Positions 54,636 to 64,000 of a DNA stretch of 64,000 bases are shown one piece after another. A program made the translations under genes and the position numbers. The stretch is from Pseudomonas sp. RC10 (GTDB lineage Bacteria; Pseudomonadota; Gammaproteobacteria; Pseudomonadales; Pseudomonadaceae), in NCBI RefSeq assembly GCF_038397775.1, contig NZ_CP151650.1:2170001-2234000 (forward strand), in the 5' to 3' direction. Within the stretch, counting starts at the first letter, position 1. Every line of letters starts with the position of its first letter. The notes beneath the pieces are model-generated. The model saw only the letters and a list, made by a program, of their open reading frames with translations. It was not told the origin of the DNA and ran no database searches.

Positions 54636-56171
54636 ATGCGAATCCACGTCACGTTCAACGACCGCGTCGGCATCACTCAGGAAGTCCTGGCCTTGCTCGG
54701 TGCGCGTCACCTCAATCTGGACGCGGTGGAGATGATTCCACCCAACGTTTATATCGATGCCCCCGACCTGTGCCAGAGCGTGCTCGACGAACTCAACTTC
54801 GCGCTGTTGCGCATCGAGGGCGTCAAGGCCGTGGATTTGGTGGACCTGCTGCCGGGGCAGCGTCGGCGCTTGCAGCTCGACGCGTTGCTGGCGGCGATGA
54901 GTGATCCGGTGCTGGCGGTCGATCCCGGCGGCTATGTGCTGCTGGCCAACCCCAAGCTGGTCAGTTTGTATGGCCGGGACCCGACGGGGGAACCGCTGTC
55001 GAACCTGTTTCCCGCGCCGGACCTGGCGAAGGCGCTGGTCGACAAGGGTTTTCGCCTGCCCATGTGCGAGGTCAGTTTCAACGGGCAGGATTTGCTGCTC
55101 GATGCCACGCCCATCACCGGCGCTGCCCAACGCGCACGCTTTCTCGCCGGCGGGCTGTTGACCCTCTATCCCCCCAGTCGCATCGGCGAACGCCTGGCCT
55201 CCTTGCATCACGATCACGCAGAAGGGCTCGACGCGCTGCTGGGGAATTCTCCGGCCCTCGGGCAGCTCAAGACCCGCTTGCAGAAAGTCGCGGGCCTTGA
55301 TGCCGCGTTGCTGATTCAAGGCGAAACCGGCACCGGTAAAGAGCTGGTCGCGCGTGCCTGCCATGCCTTGAGCACGCGTCGGGACGCGCCGTTTCTGGCG
55401 CTGAACTGCGCCGCGTTGCCGGAGAGCCTGGCCGAGAGCGAATTGTTCGGTTACGCCGCCGGGGCCTTCACTGGCGCGCAGCGGGGCGGCAAGCCGGGGC
55501 TGCTGGAGCTGTCGGATCGCGGCACGGTGTTCCTCGATGAGGTGGGGGAAATGTCGCCTTATTTGCAGGCCAAGCTGTTGCGCTTCCTCAACGACGGCTG
55601 CTTTCGGCGGGTGGGGGGCGACCGAGAAGTGCACGTCAGCGTGCGGGTGGTGTGCGCCACTCACCGCAATCTGGAGCGGATGGTGGCGGAGGGCACTTTT
55701 CGCGAGGACCTTTACTACCGACTCAATGTGCTCAACCTCCTCGTTCCGGCGCTGCGCGAACGCGGCCTGGACATCCTGCTGCTGGCCGAGCATTTCCTGC
55801 GTCAGGCCTGCGAACAGATTCAGCGTTCACCTTGCCGACTGGCGTCCTCGACCCATTCGGTGCTGATGGGCAATCGGTGGGCGGGCAACGTGCGGCAGTT
55901 GCAGAACGTCATCTTTCGCGCGGCGGCGATCTGTGAAGACGACGTGATCGACTGCGACGGGCTCGAACTGGCAGGCACCGAACTGGTAAGCCAAAAAGCC
56001 GATGCGGGCGGCGTGGTCAGCCTGGAAGCCGCCGTCCAGGATTTCGAAAAGTCGCTGCTGGAAACCCTCTACCTGGCCTACCCGTCGACTCGCCAACTGG
56101 CCGTGCGGCTGCAAACGTCCCACACCGCCATCGGCCAGCGGCTGCGCAAATACGGGATCGGCGGTCGCTAG
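54636..56171 (+). CDS. gcsR: GcsR-like sigma-54-dependent regulator (ACT-PAS-AAA-HTH)
   Basis: TyrR-type enhancer-binding protein of 511 residues: ACT domain (about 1-75), PAS (about 80-185), AAA+ (about 205-440) and TyrR-type HTH (about 470-511). Walker A GETGTGKE and the sigma-54 contact loop GAFTGA are intact. In Pseudomonas, GcsR responds to glycine and activates the gcv2 operon; this gene directly precedes gcvH-gcvP-glyA with a -24/-12 promoter between. The name rests on that context and domain order. ATG 54636 follows GCGAGGCGC. Confidence 0.88.
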   Translation: MRIHVTFNDRVGITQEVLALLGARHLNLDAVEMIPPNVYIDAPDLCQSVLDELNFALLRIEGVKAVDLVDLLPGQRRRLQLDALLAAMSDPVLAVDPGGYVLLANPKLVSLYGRDPTGEPLSNLFPAPDLAKALVDKGFRLPMCEVSFNGQDLLLDATPITGAAQRARFLAGGLLTLYPPSRIGERLASLHHDHAEGLDALLGNSPALGQLKTRLQKVAGLDAALLIQGETGTGKELVARACHALSTRRDAPFLALNCAALPESLAESELFGYAAGAFTGAQRGGKPGLLELSDRGTVFLDEVGEMSPYLQAKLLRFLNDGCFRRVGGDREVHVSVRVVCATHRNLERMVAEGTFREDLYYRLNVLNLLVPALRERGLDILLLAEHFLRQACEQIQRSPCRLASSTHSVLMGNRWAGNVRQLQNVIFRAAAICEDDVIDCDGLELAGTELVSQKADAGGVVSLEAAVQDFEKSLLETLYLAYPSTRQLAVRLQTSHTAIGQRLRKYGIGGR

Positions 56172-56192
56172 TTTTTACGCCTTTCAGCGTGG

Positions 56193-56310
56193 CGGTTCGA
56201 TAGCGTTCCACTGGACCGATTTCGCTCCACGCGCCTGCTCGTCGTGTGTGCCGTGGTGCTGGCGGGTCAACGTGCACGTTTGCTCGCCGGGCTGTAACGG
56301 TATCGATCCA
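56193..56310 (+). promoter_or_regulatory. Candidate GcsR binding sites upstream of gcvH
   Basis: The GcsR consensus as I recall it is TGTAACG-N4-CGTTCCG. Partial matches occur at 56293-56310 (TGTAACG-GTAT-CGATCCA, 12 of 14), 56193-56210 (second half 6 of 7) and 56212-56229 (10 of 14). They sit 64-181 bases before the -24 element, suitable for an enhancer-binding protein. Confidence 0.55.
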
Positions 56311-56373
56311 GAGTGTCGAAAAGAACCTTCGATAAATATCGCAACTCATTGAAATTCAAGGGAGAAAGTCGAT

Positions 56374-56389
56374 TGGCATTGCCCTTGCT
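56374..56389 (+). promoter_or_regulatory. Sigma-54 (-24/-12) promoter of the gcv operon
   Basis: TTGGCATTGCCCTTGCT pattern (56374-56389 region): GG at 56375 and GC at 56387 are exactly 12 bp apart, matching TGGCA-N-TTGC. Transcription would begin near 56400, about 45 bases before the gcvH start. Confidence 0.85.
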
Positions 56390-56444
56390 CTAGTCCTCTG
56401 TGCCAGCCCCACCACCGGGGCACTCCATAACAAGAGGAATACCG

Positions 56445-56822
56445 ATGAGCACGCTGCGTTTTACTGCCGAGCATGAATGGTTGCGCCTGGAAACTTCCGG
56501 CGAACTCACGGTGGGCATCACCGCCTTTGCCCAGGAAGCACTGGGTGACGTGGTGTTCGTGCAGTTGCCGGAGCTGGGTCGATTCGCCGAAGGGGATGAG
56601 GTCGCCGTGCTGGAGTCGGTGAAAGCCGCGAGCAACATCAGCATGCCGCTGACCGGCGAGGTGGTGGCGGTCAACGAGGCGCTCTCCGACGAACCGGAGA
56701 TCGTCAACGCATCGCCGATGGACGAGGGCTGGTTCTTCCGCATTCGCATCGACAACCTCGGCGCCTTCGAGGACTTGATGGACCAGGACGCCTACGCGCA
56801 TTTCCTGGCCGAAAACGCCTGA
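56445..56822 (+). CDS. gcvH: Glycine cleavage system H protein
   Basis: 125 residues, the normal H-protein size. The lipoyl-lysine is Lys60 in LESVKAASN. It carries the aminomethyl group between P, T and L proteins. AAGAGG precedes ATG 56445; the longer frame from 56400 overlaps the likely transcription start. First gene of the sigma-54-driven operon; gcvP follows after 13 bases. Confidence 0.96.
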   Translation: MSTLRFTAEHEWLRLETSGELTVGITAFAQEALGDVVFVQLPELGRFAEGDEVAVLESVKAASNISMPLTGEVVAVNEALSDEPEIVNASPMDEGWFFRIRIDNLGAFEDLMDQDAYAHFLAENA

Positions 56823-56835
56823 AGCGGGGATCGAC

Positions 56836-59706
56836 ATGAGCACGCCAAAGACACCGCCGAATACCGACAACGAATTCATTGCCCGCCACATCGGCCCGCG
56901 CGATCAGGACGTTGCGACGATGCTGGCGCTGACCGGTCATGACTCCCTCGACGCACTGATCGACAGCGTCATCCCGCCGAGTATCAAGGGCACCAGCGTG
57001 CTTGAGTTGTCAGCGGGGCAGGGCGAAGCCGAAGCGTTGGCGGCGATCAAAGCCATCGCGGGCAAAAACAGGCTGCTGCGCAACCACATCGGCCAAGGCT
57101 ACTACCCGTGCCTGACCCCAGCACCCATCCTGCGCAACCTGCTGGAAAACCCGGCCTGGTACACCGCGTACACCCCGTATCAGCCAGAGATTTCTCAGGG
57201 TCGGCTGGAAGCGCTGCTGAATTTTCAGACACTGATCAGTGACCTGACCGGCATGGACATCGCCAACGCGTCGCTGCTCGATGAGGCGACCGCTGCCGCC
57301 GAAGCCATGACGTTTTGCAAGCGCCTGGCCAAAAACAAAGCCCCGGCGTTTTTCGTGTCGCACCACTGCCACCCACAGACCCTCGATGTGCTGCGCACCC
57401 GTGCCGAGCCGTTGAACATCGAAGTGGTGATCGGGGACGAAACCGAGCTGGAGCAGCAGGGGCTCGACGGTTATTTCGGCCTGCTGCTGCAATACCCGGC
57501 CAGCACCGGCGCCATCGTCGATCATCGTTCGTTGGTGCAACGCGCCCATCAGGCCGGGGCATTGGTGGCTGTCGCCGCCGACCTGCTGGCGCTGACTTTG
57601 CTGACCCCGCCGGGCGAATTCGATGCCGACGTGGCGCTGGGCAGCGCCCAACGGTTTGGCGTGCCGTTAGGGTTCGGTGGGCCCCATGCGGCGTACTTCG
57701 CCACCCGGGATGCCTTCAAGCGCGATATGCCGGGGCGGCTGGTGGGCATCTCCGTCGACCGGCACGGCAAACCGGCGCTGCGTCTGGCGATGCAAACCCG
57801 CGAGCAACACATTCGTCGCGAAAAAGCCACGAGCAACATCTGCACCGCGCAAGTGCTGCTGGCCAATATCGCGAGCATGTACGCCGTCTACCACGGGCCG
57901 AAAGGCCTGACCGCTATTGCCCGACGGGTTCATCGGCTGACGTCGATTCTGGCCCAGGGCCTGACGCGATTGGGGCATCGGATCGAACAGGTGCACTTCT
58001 TCGACACCCTCAGCGTGGTGCCGACCCTGCCGGTGGACTCGGTGCACAAAACGGCGACAGCCGCAGGTATCAACCTGCGAATAATCAACGCCATTCGGGT
58101 CGGCATTTCGCTGGACGAAACCTGTGAGCAGGCCAGTGTGGAAGCGCTGTGGGCCGTGTTCGCGACTCAAGGCCAATCGCTGCCGGATTTCGCCGCCCTG
58201 GCAGCGACCACCGGGGATTGCCTGCCGTTGCCGTTGCTGCGGGAGTCGCCGATCCTCAAGCACGAGGTGTTTAACCGCTATCACTCTGAAACCGAGCTGA
58301 TGCGCTACCTGCGACGCCTGGCCGACAAGGACCTGGCGCTCGACCGCACGATGATCCCGCTGGGGTCGTGCACCATGAAGCTCAACGCCGCCAGCGAGAT
58401 GATCCCGATCACTTGGCCGGAATTCGGTGCCGTGCACCCGTTTGCGCCCGCCGACCAGACGCTGGGTTATCAACAGCTGATCGAGGAGCTGGAGGCCCTG
58501 CTGTGCGCCGCCACGGGGTACGACGCCATGTCGTTGCAGCCCAACGCCGGTTCACAGGGCGAATACGCCGGGCTGCTCGCGATTCGTGCTTATCACGCCA
58601 GCCGTGGTGAGTCGAACCGCGACATCTGCCTGATCCCGTCATCGGCCCACGGCACCAATCCGGCGACCGCCAACATGGTCGGCATGCGCGTGATCGTCAC
58701 GGCCTGCGACGCACGGGGCAACGTCGACATCGAAGACCTGCGTGCCAAGGCCATCGAGCACCGCGAGCGCCTCGCCGCGCTGATGGTGACGTACCCCTCG
58801 ACCCACGGCGTGTTCGAGGAAGGCATCCGCGAGATCTGCGGCATCATTCATGACAACGGCGGCCAGGTGTACATCGACGGCGCCAACATGAACGCGATGG
58901 TCGGCCTCTGCGCACCGGGCAAGTTCGGCGGGGACGTGTCCCACCTGAACCTGCACAAAACCTTCTGCATCCCTCATGGCGGCGGCGGACCGGGCGTCGG
59001 TCCGATTGGGGTGAAGGCGCACTTGGCGCCGTTCCTGCCAGGGCATGAAACCCTCGGGCGCAAACAGGGCGCGGTCAGCGCGGCCCCGTTCGGCAGCGCG
59101 AGCATCCTGCCGATTACCTGGATGTACCTGCGCATGATGGGCGGCGAAGGGCTCAAGCGTGCCTCGCAACTGGCCATTCTCAGCGCCAACTACATCGCCC
59201 GGCGACTGGAGGCGCATTACCCGGTGTTGTACAGCGGCGAAAACGGGCTGGTGGCCCACGAGTGCATCCTCGACCTGCGCCCGCTCAAAGAGTCCAGCGG
59301 CATCACGGTAGAGGACGTGGCCAAGCGCCTGATCGACTTCGGTTTCCATGCGCCGACCATGTCGTTTCCGGTGGCGGGGACCTTGATGGTCGAGCCCACC
59401 GAAAGCGAATCGCTGGAGGAGCTGGACCGGTTCTGCGAAGCGATGATCTGCATTCGTGAGGAAATCCGCGCCGTGGAAAACGGCGGGCTCGATCCCCACG
59501 ACAACCCGCTGAGAAACGCTCCGCACACGGCTGCTGAACTGATCCGCGAATGGCCCCATTGCTACAGCCGGGAACTGGCGGTGTACCCGCTCCCATCCCT
59601 GCGTGACAGCAAGTACTGGCCGCCGGTGGGTCGGGTCGACAACGTGTACGGCGACCGAAACCTGGCCTGTGCCTGTCCGCCGCTGTCTTCCTACCAGGAT
59701 GCTTGA
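56836..59706 (+). CDS. gcvP: Glycine dehydrogenase (decarboxylating), P protein
   Basis: PLP enzyme of 956 residues, full length. The PLP lysine is near Lys708 in [16 protein letters not shown]; the N-terminal half ([16 protein letters not shown]-type fold) is also present. It decarboxylates glycine and passes the aminomethyl unit to lipoylated GcvH, encoded just upstream. It is probably the second, glycine-inducible P protein (GcvP2). Confidence 0.97.
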   Translation: MSTPKTPPNTDNEFIARHIGPRDQDVATMLALTGHDSLDALIDSVIPPSIKGTSVLELSAGQGEAEALAAIKAIAGKNRLLRNHIGQGYYPCLTPAPILRNLLENPAWYTAYTPYQPEISQGRLEALLNFQTLISDLTGMDIANASLLDEATAAAEAMTFCKRLAKNKAPAFFVSHHCHPQTLDVLRTRAEPLNIEVVIGDETELEQQGLDGYFGLLLQYPASTGAIVDHRSLVQRAHQAGALVAVAADLLALTLLTPPGEFDADVALGSAQRFGVPLGFGGPHAAYFATRDAFKRDMPGRLVGISVDRHGKPALRLAMQTREQHIRREKATSNICTAQVLLANIASMYAVYHGPKGLTAIARRVHRLTSILAQGLTRLGHRIEQVHFFDTLSVVPTLPVDSVHKTATAAGINLRIINAIRVGISLDETCEQASVEALWAVFATQGQSLPDFAALAATTGDCLPLPLLRESPILKHEVFNRYHSETELMRYLRRLADKDLALDRTMIPLGSCTMKLNAASEMIPITWPEFGAVHPFAPADQTLGYQQLIEELEALLCAATGYDAMSLQPNAGSQGEYAGLLAIRAYHASRGESNRDICLIPSSAHGTNPATANMVGMRVIVTACDARGNVDIEDLRAKAIEHRERLAALMVTYPSTHGVFEEGIREICGIIHDNGGQVYIDGANMNAMVGLCAPGKFGGDVSHLNLHKTFCIPHGGGGPGVGPIGVKAHLAPFLPGHETLGRKQGAVSAAPFGSASILPITWMYLRMMGGEGLKRASQLAILSANYIARRLEAHYPVLYSGENGLVAHECILDLRPLKESSGITVEDVAKRLIDFGFHAPTMSFPVAGTLMVEPTESESLEELDRFCEAMICIREEIRAVENGGLDPHDNPLRNAPHTAAELIREWPHCYSRELAVYPLPSLRDSKYWPPVGRVDNVYGDRNLACACPPLSSYQDA

Positions 59707-59711
59707 AAACG

Positions 59712-59734
59712 GTGCCCGGACCCGCTCCGGGCAC
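59712..59734 (+). terminator. Intercistronic hairpin between gcvP and glyA
   Basis: Perfect 9-bp stem GTGCCCGGA/TCCGGGCAC with loop CCCGC, 5 bases past the gcvP stop. No T-run. It may stabilise the gcvHP message or reduce read-through into glyA. Confidence 0.55.
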
Positions 59735-59779
59735 TCATGAATTGCGCTGAGTCCACTCAAACAAAAAAGGAAACGCACC

Positions 59780-61036
59780 ATGTTCCACAGAAGCCTGACC
59801 CTGTCCGATTTCGACCCTGCGCTCAGCGATGCCATCGATCGCGAAATCAAGCGCCAGGAAGACCACATCGAACTGATCGCCTCGGAGAACTACACCAGCC
59901 CGCAAGTGATGCAGGCCCAGGGCACCGAGCTGACCAACAAGTACGCCGAGGGTTACCCTGGCAAGCGCTATTACGGTGGCTGTGAGCACGTCGATGTGGT
60001 GGAGCAACTGGCGATTGACCGGGCCAAGCAATTGTTCGGCGCCGGTTATGCCAACGTTCAGCCTCACTCCGGCTCGTCCGCCAACAGCGCCGTTTACCTC
60101 GCCCTGTTGCAAGCCGGCGACACCCTCCTGGGCATGAGCCTGGCCCACGGCGGCCACCTGACCCACGGCGCCAAAGTGTCGTCCTCCGGCAAGCTTTACA
60201 ACGCGGTTCAGTACGGCATCGACACCCGCACTGGCTTGATCGATTACGACGAAGTCGAGCGTCTGGCGGTTGAGCACAAACCGAAAATGATCGTCGCCGG
60301 GTTTTCCGCGTATTCGAAAACCCTCGACTTCCCGCGTTTCCGCGCCATTGCCGACAAGGTCGGCGCGTACCTGTTCGTCGACATGGCCCATGTCGCCGGT
60401 CTGGTCGCCGCAGGCCTCTATCCCAACCCGCTGCCTTACGCGGACGTCGTGACCACCACCACCCACAAAACCCTGCGCGGGCCCCGTGGCGGGCTGATTC
60501 TGGCCAAGGCCAACCCCGACCTTGAGAAGAAGCTCAACGCGGCGGTGTTTCCGGGCGGGCAAGGCGGGCCGTTGATGCACGTGATCGCGGCCAAAGCCGT
60601 GTGCTTCAAGGAAGCGCTGGAGCCCGCCTTCCGCGACTATCAGGTGCAAGTCATCAAGAACGCTCAGGCCATGGCTGAGGTGTTCAAACAGCGGGGTTAC
60701 GACGTGGTGTCTGACGGCACCGACAACCACCTGTTCCTCGTCAGCCTGATTCGTCAGGGCATCACCGGCAAAGACGCCGACGCTGCACTGGGCCGCGCTC
60801 ACATCACGGTCAACAAAAACGCCGTGCCCAACGATCCTCAGTCACCGTTTGTGACCTCCGGTTTGCGCATCGGCACGCCAGCGGTCACCACGCGAGGTTT
60901 TGAGGTCACGCAGTGCACGGCATTGGCCAACTGGATCTGCGACATCCTCAATAACCTGGGCGATGCCGAGATGGAGGCCCACGTCGCCCGTCAGGTCAAA
61001 GGCCTGTGCGCGTTGTTTCCGGTGTATTCGGCCTGA
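59780..61036 (+). CDS. glyA: Serine hydroxymethyltransferase
   Basis: PLP enzyme of 418 residues, normal length. The PLP lysine is Lys230 in [14 protein letters not shown]. It interconverts glycine plus 5,10-methylene-THF with serine, using the one-carbon unit made by glycine cleavage. AAAGGAA precedes ATG 59780. Third gene of the gcsR-controlled operon. Confidence 0.97.
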   Translation: MFHRSLTLSDFDPALSDAIDREIKRQEDHIELIASENYTSPQVMQAQGTELTNKYAEGYPGKRYYGGCEHVDVVEQLAIDRAKQLFGAGYANVQPHSGSSANSAVYLALLQAGDTLLGMSLAHGGHLTHGAKVSSSGKLYNAVQYGIDTRTGLIDYDEVERLAVEHKPKMIVAGFSAYSKTLDFPRFRAIADKVGAYLFVDMAHVAGLVAAGLYPNPLPYADVVTTTTHKTLRGPRGGLILAKANPDLEKKLNAAVFPGGQGGPLMHVIAAKAVCFKEALEPAFRDYQVQVIKNAQAMAEVFKQRGYDVVSDGTDNHLFLVSLIRQGITGKDADAALGRAHITVNKNAVPNDPQSPFVTSGLRIGTPAVTTRGFEVTQCTALANWICDILNNLGDAEMEAHVARQVKGLCALFPVYSA

Positions 61037-61049
61037 CTCAGCGCCCGGT

Positions 61050-61078
61050 CAACGGCTGGCCATTGCGGCCGGCCGTTG
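61050..61078 (+). terminator. Intercistronic hairpin between glyA and lipA
   Basis: 12-bp stem CAACGGCTGGCC/GGCCGGCCGTTG with one G-T pair and loop ATTGC, 13 bases after the glyA stop. Strong but without a T-run; it may attenuate lipA expression. Confidence 0.55.
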
Positions 61079-61125
61079 CGCGCGTCGAATCCCGACAGCC
61101 GCTTCATTCATTCAAGGAGTCATTC

Positions 61126-62073
61126 ATGCTGCCGGAGCCGTTGAAAGCCGGAGTCAAATTACGGGGCGCGGAGAAGGTGGCGCGCATCCCGGTGAAAATT
61201 CTTCCCACCGAAGACATTCCGCGCAAGCCGGACTGGATTCGCGTGCCCATCTCGACCTCGCCGGAAGTCGGCCGGATCAAGGCCCTGCTGCGCAAACACA
61301 AACTGCACAGCGTCTGCGAAGAAGCCTCGTGCCCGAACCTGGGCGAATGCTTCAGTGGCGGCACGGCGACGTTCATGATCATGGGCGACATCTGCACCCG
61401 ACGCTGCCCGTTCTGCGACGTCGGGCACGGACGTCCGAAACCGCTGGATGCCGACGAACCCCTCAACCTGGCGACGGCCATCGCCGACTTGCGTCTCAAG
61501 TACGTGGTGATCACGTCGGTGGACCGCGACGACCTGCGGGACGGCGGGGCGGGGCATTTCGTCGACTGCCTGCGCGCGATTCGAAAGCTGTCGCCCGGTG
61601 TTCAGCTCGAAACCCTGGTCCCGGATTACCGTGGACGCATGGACGTCGCGCTGGCGATCACCGAGCAGGAGCCGCCCGATGTCTTCAACCACAACCTGGA
61701 AACCGTGCCGCGCCTCTATCGCGCCGCCCGACCCGGTTCAGATTTCGAATGGTCGCTGGACCTGCTGGAAAACTTCAAAAAGCGTGTGCCCCACGTGCCC
61801 ACCAAATCCGGACTGATGCTGGGGTTGGGGGAAACGGACGACGAAGTCATCGAGGTCATGCAACGCCTGCGCGAGCACGGCACCGACATGCTGACCCTGG
61901 GGCAATACCTGCAACCGTCGCGCAGCCACTTGCCGGTTCAACGGTTCGTGCACCCTGACACCTTTGCCTGGTTCGCTGAAGAAGGGCTGCGTTTGGGCTT
62001 CAAGAATGTCGCGTCCGGGCCGCTGGTGCGGTCTTCGTATCACGCGGATCAGCAGACGACCTGGATCGGCTAG
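61126..62073 (+). CDS. lipA: Lipoyl synthase (second, glycine-operon copy)
   Basis: Radical SAM lipoyl synthase of 315 residues. Auxiliary cluster cysteines are Cys64, Cys69, Cys75 ([12 protein letters not shown]), SAM cluster cysteines Cys90, Cys94, Cys97 (CTRRCPFC), and the C-terminal RSSYHAD serine is kept. It inserts sulfurs into octanoyl-GcvH. ATG 61126 has AAGGAG upstream. It lies 89 bases after glyA in the gcv operon, separate from the usual lipB-lipA locus, and lacks the longer N- and C-terminal tails of the housekeeping protein as I recall it. It may keep GcvH lipoylated during glycine growth. Confidence 0.93.
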   Translation: MLPEPLKAGVKLRGAEKVARIPVKILPTEDIPRKPDWIRVPISTSPEVGRIKALLRKHKLHSVCEEASCPNLGECFSGGTATFMIMGDICTRRCPFCDVGHGRPKPLDADEPLNLATAIADLRLKYVVITSVDRDDLRDGGAGHFVDCLRAIRKLSPGVQLETLVPDYRGRMDVALAITEQEPPDVFNHNLETVPRLYRAARPGSDFEWSLDLLENFKKRVPHVPTKSGLMLGLGETDDEVIEVMQRLREHGTDMLTLGQYLQPSRSHLPVQRFVHPDTFAWFAEEGLRLGFKNVASGPLVRSSYHADQQTTWIG

Positions 62074-62173
62074 CCTGTCGTTTGTCTGAATTCATCCCGT
62101 CGTTCCCGCGATGGATTGCGCTTTCAGGATGAAGTGTAAAAAATACGGCCTTTACCGGAAAAGGGACGACAAG

Positions 62174-62605
62174 ATGCCGCGTATCGGGAAGGCAGTAGGG
62201 AATTGTGTGGTGTGGGGCGCGGTGCTGATGCTGTCTGGCTGTGAGCTCATGGCCAACGGCATTCCTACCGGGCCTGACCTGATCGCCAAGAATCAACTGG
62301 TCGGCGCGAACATCAACGAGGCCTACACCAAGCTCGGCAGGCCAACCTCCGTGTCGAAGCTGCCCAGCGGATTGTCGCTGGCCAAATGGGACGATGCCTA
62401 CTCGAACACCACGACGACCGGCGTCAACGAACTCAGCGCCGGGCCGGGCGGCAGCACCATGGTGACGCCCACTACGTCGACCTCGACGTCCAATCACGAA
62501 TGCATCCTTGAACTGACGTTCAACAATCAGAACATCGTGACCGATTTCAACACCTGGAAAAGCGACCGCCTCGCGTGTAACCGGCTGTATAGCGGTCGGC
62601 GTTGA
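62174..62605 (+). CDS. Small lipoprotein of unknown function
   Basis: 143 residues from ATG 62174 with a lipobox VLMLSGC (Cys near 23), so probably a lipoprotein. The body has YTKLGRPTSVSKLPSGL and a Ser/Thr-rich stretch, then NHECILELTFN, weakly like small SmpA/OmlA-type envelope proteins. The frame also opens at 62111. It lies after lipA by 100 bases; no functional tie is evident. I do not recognise it further. Confidence 0.7.
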   Translation: MPRIGKAVGNCVVWGAVLMLSGCELMANGIPTGPDLIAKNQLVGANINEAYTKLGRPTSVSKLPSGLSLAKWDDAYSNTTTTGVNELSAGPGGSTMVTPTTSTSTSNHECILELTFNNQNIVTDFNTWKSDRLACNRLYSGRR

Positions 62606-62804
62606 ACCCTGGCCATCTCGCCTGAAAACCCTTTCACGTAAAGCATGGTGGTCCAAGCCCTGCACACTTCGATCAATAAATTGTCATATTCGGTCATTGA
62701 GCACGACTGCGATGCTGTTTACTGTCGGCGTCATGAACGGGCACTACGCTGTAGTCCCTGAATATACGACGAGCGCCTTCAGAGCGTTCGCGTCTACGTG
62801 ATGA

Positions 62805-64000
<1,196 letters not shown>

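Noticed and set aside
54222..55793. 523-codon minus-strand frame
   Set aside because: Spans the antisense of two clear genes (isochorismatase-like and gcsR).

Overview
The window looks like chromosomal DNA of a Pseudomonas species (GC-rich, dense, mostly short intergenic gaps). Indicators are a TyrR-type sigma-54 activator of the GcsR kind next to a second gcvH-gcvP-glyA set, a MexEF-OprN-style RND pump, RarD, several CrgA-type LysR regulators and the DUF1302/DUF1329/Ycf48-like/MMPL module. I saw no rRNA, tRNA, CRISPR, insertion sequence or phage gene. All functions below are read from sequence and memory of protein families; no search was run.

Region 1 (1-12.1 kb) is an ectoine-themed uptake and catabolism locus and is the most interesting part. 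It holds a creatinase-fold M24 protein close to ectoine hydrolase EutD/DoeA (cut by the window start), an amino-acid-type importer (binding protein plus a fused permease-ATPase), a MocR/GntR regulator on the other strand (EnuR-like in context), and a tight operon ehuB-ehuC-ehuD-ehuA, amidase, solitary ectC, DUF2817 M14-type metallohydrolase, VOC protein. No ectA or ectB is present. The set suggests import and breakdown or remodelling of an ectoine-like cyclic amidine by a non-standard enzyme team. A 49-bp inverted repeat lies between the two blocks.

Region 2 (12.2-25.5 kb) has rarD, a dCache chemoreceptor, a LysR gene divergent from a three-gene RND efflux operon, an Old Yellow Enzyme homologue with an altered active site, a LysR gene of only 98 codons coupled to a full LysR gene, and a YghU-type glutathione transferase. 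Region 3 (25.7-41.5 kb) is a probable aromatic-compound degradation cluster: SMP-30 lactonase, NodD/NahR-like LysR, extradiol-type VOC dioxygenase, FAD monooxygenase, C-C-bond alpha/beta hydrolase, beta-keto acid cleavage enzyme, the four-gene envelope module, and a VanA/VanB-type Rieske oxygenase and reductase. Its substrate is not evident.

Region 4 (42-49.2 kb) contains an alkene reductase, an EamA transporter, a 4HB-type chemoreceptor, and a LysR regulator divergent from an SDR and a quinone oxidoreductase. Region 5 (49.3-54.6 kb) is a nitrogen-metabolism cluster: XRE-cupin regulator, class I glutamine amidotransferase, nitrilase and glutamine-synthetase-like ligase on the minus strand, divergent from a DUF1097 membrane protein and an isochorismatase-like hydrolase. 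Region 6 (54.6-62.1 kb) is gcsR with a clear -24/-12 promoter driving gcvH-gcvP-glyA-lipA; lipA sits where sdaA and gcvT are found in P. aeruginosa. A small lipoprotein and the 5' part of fadH end the window.
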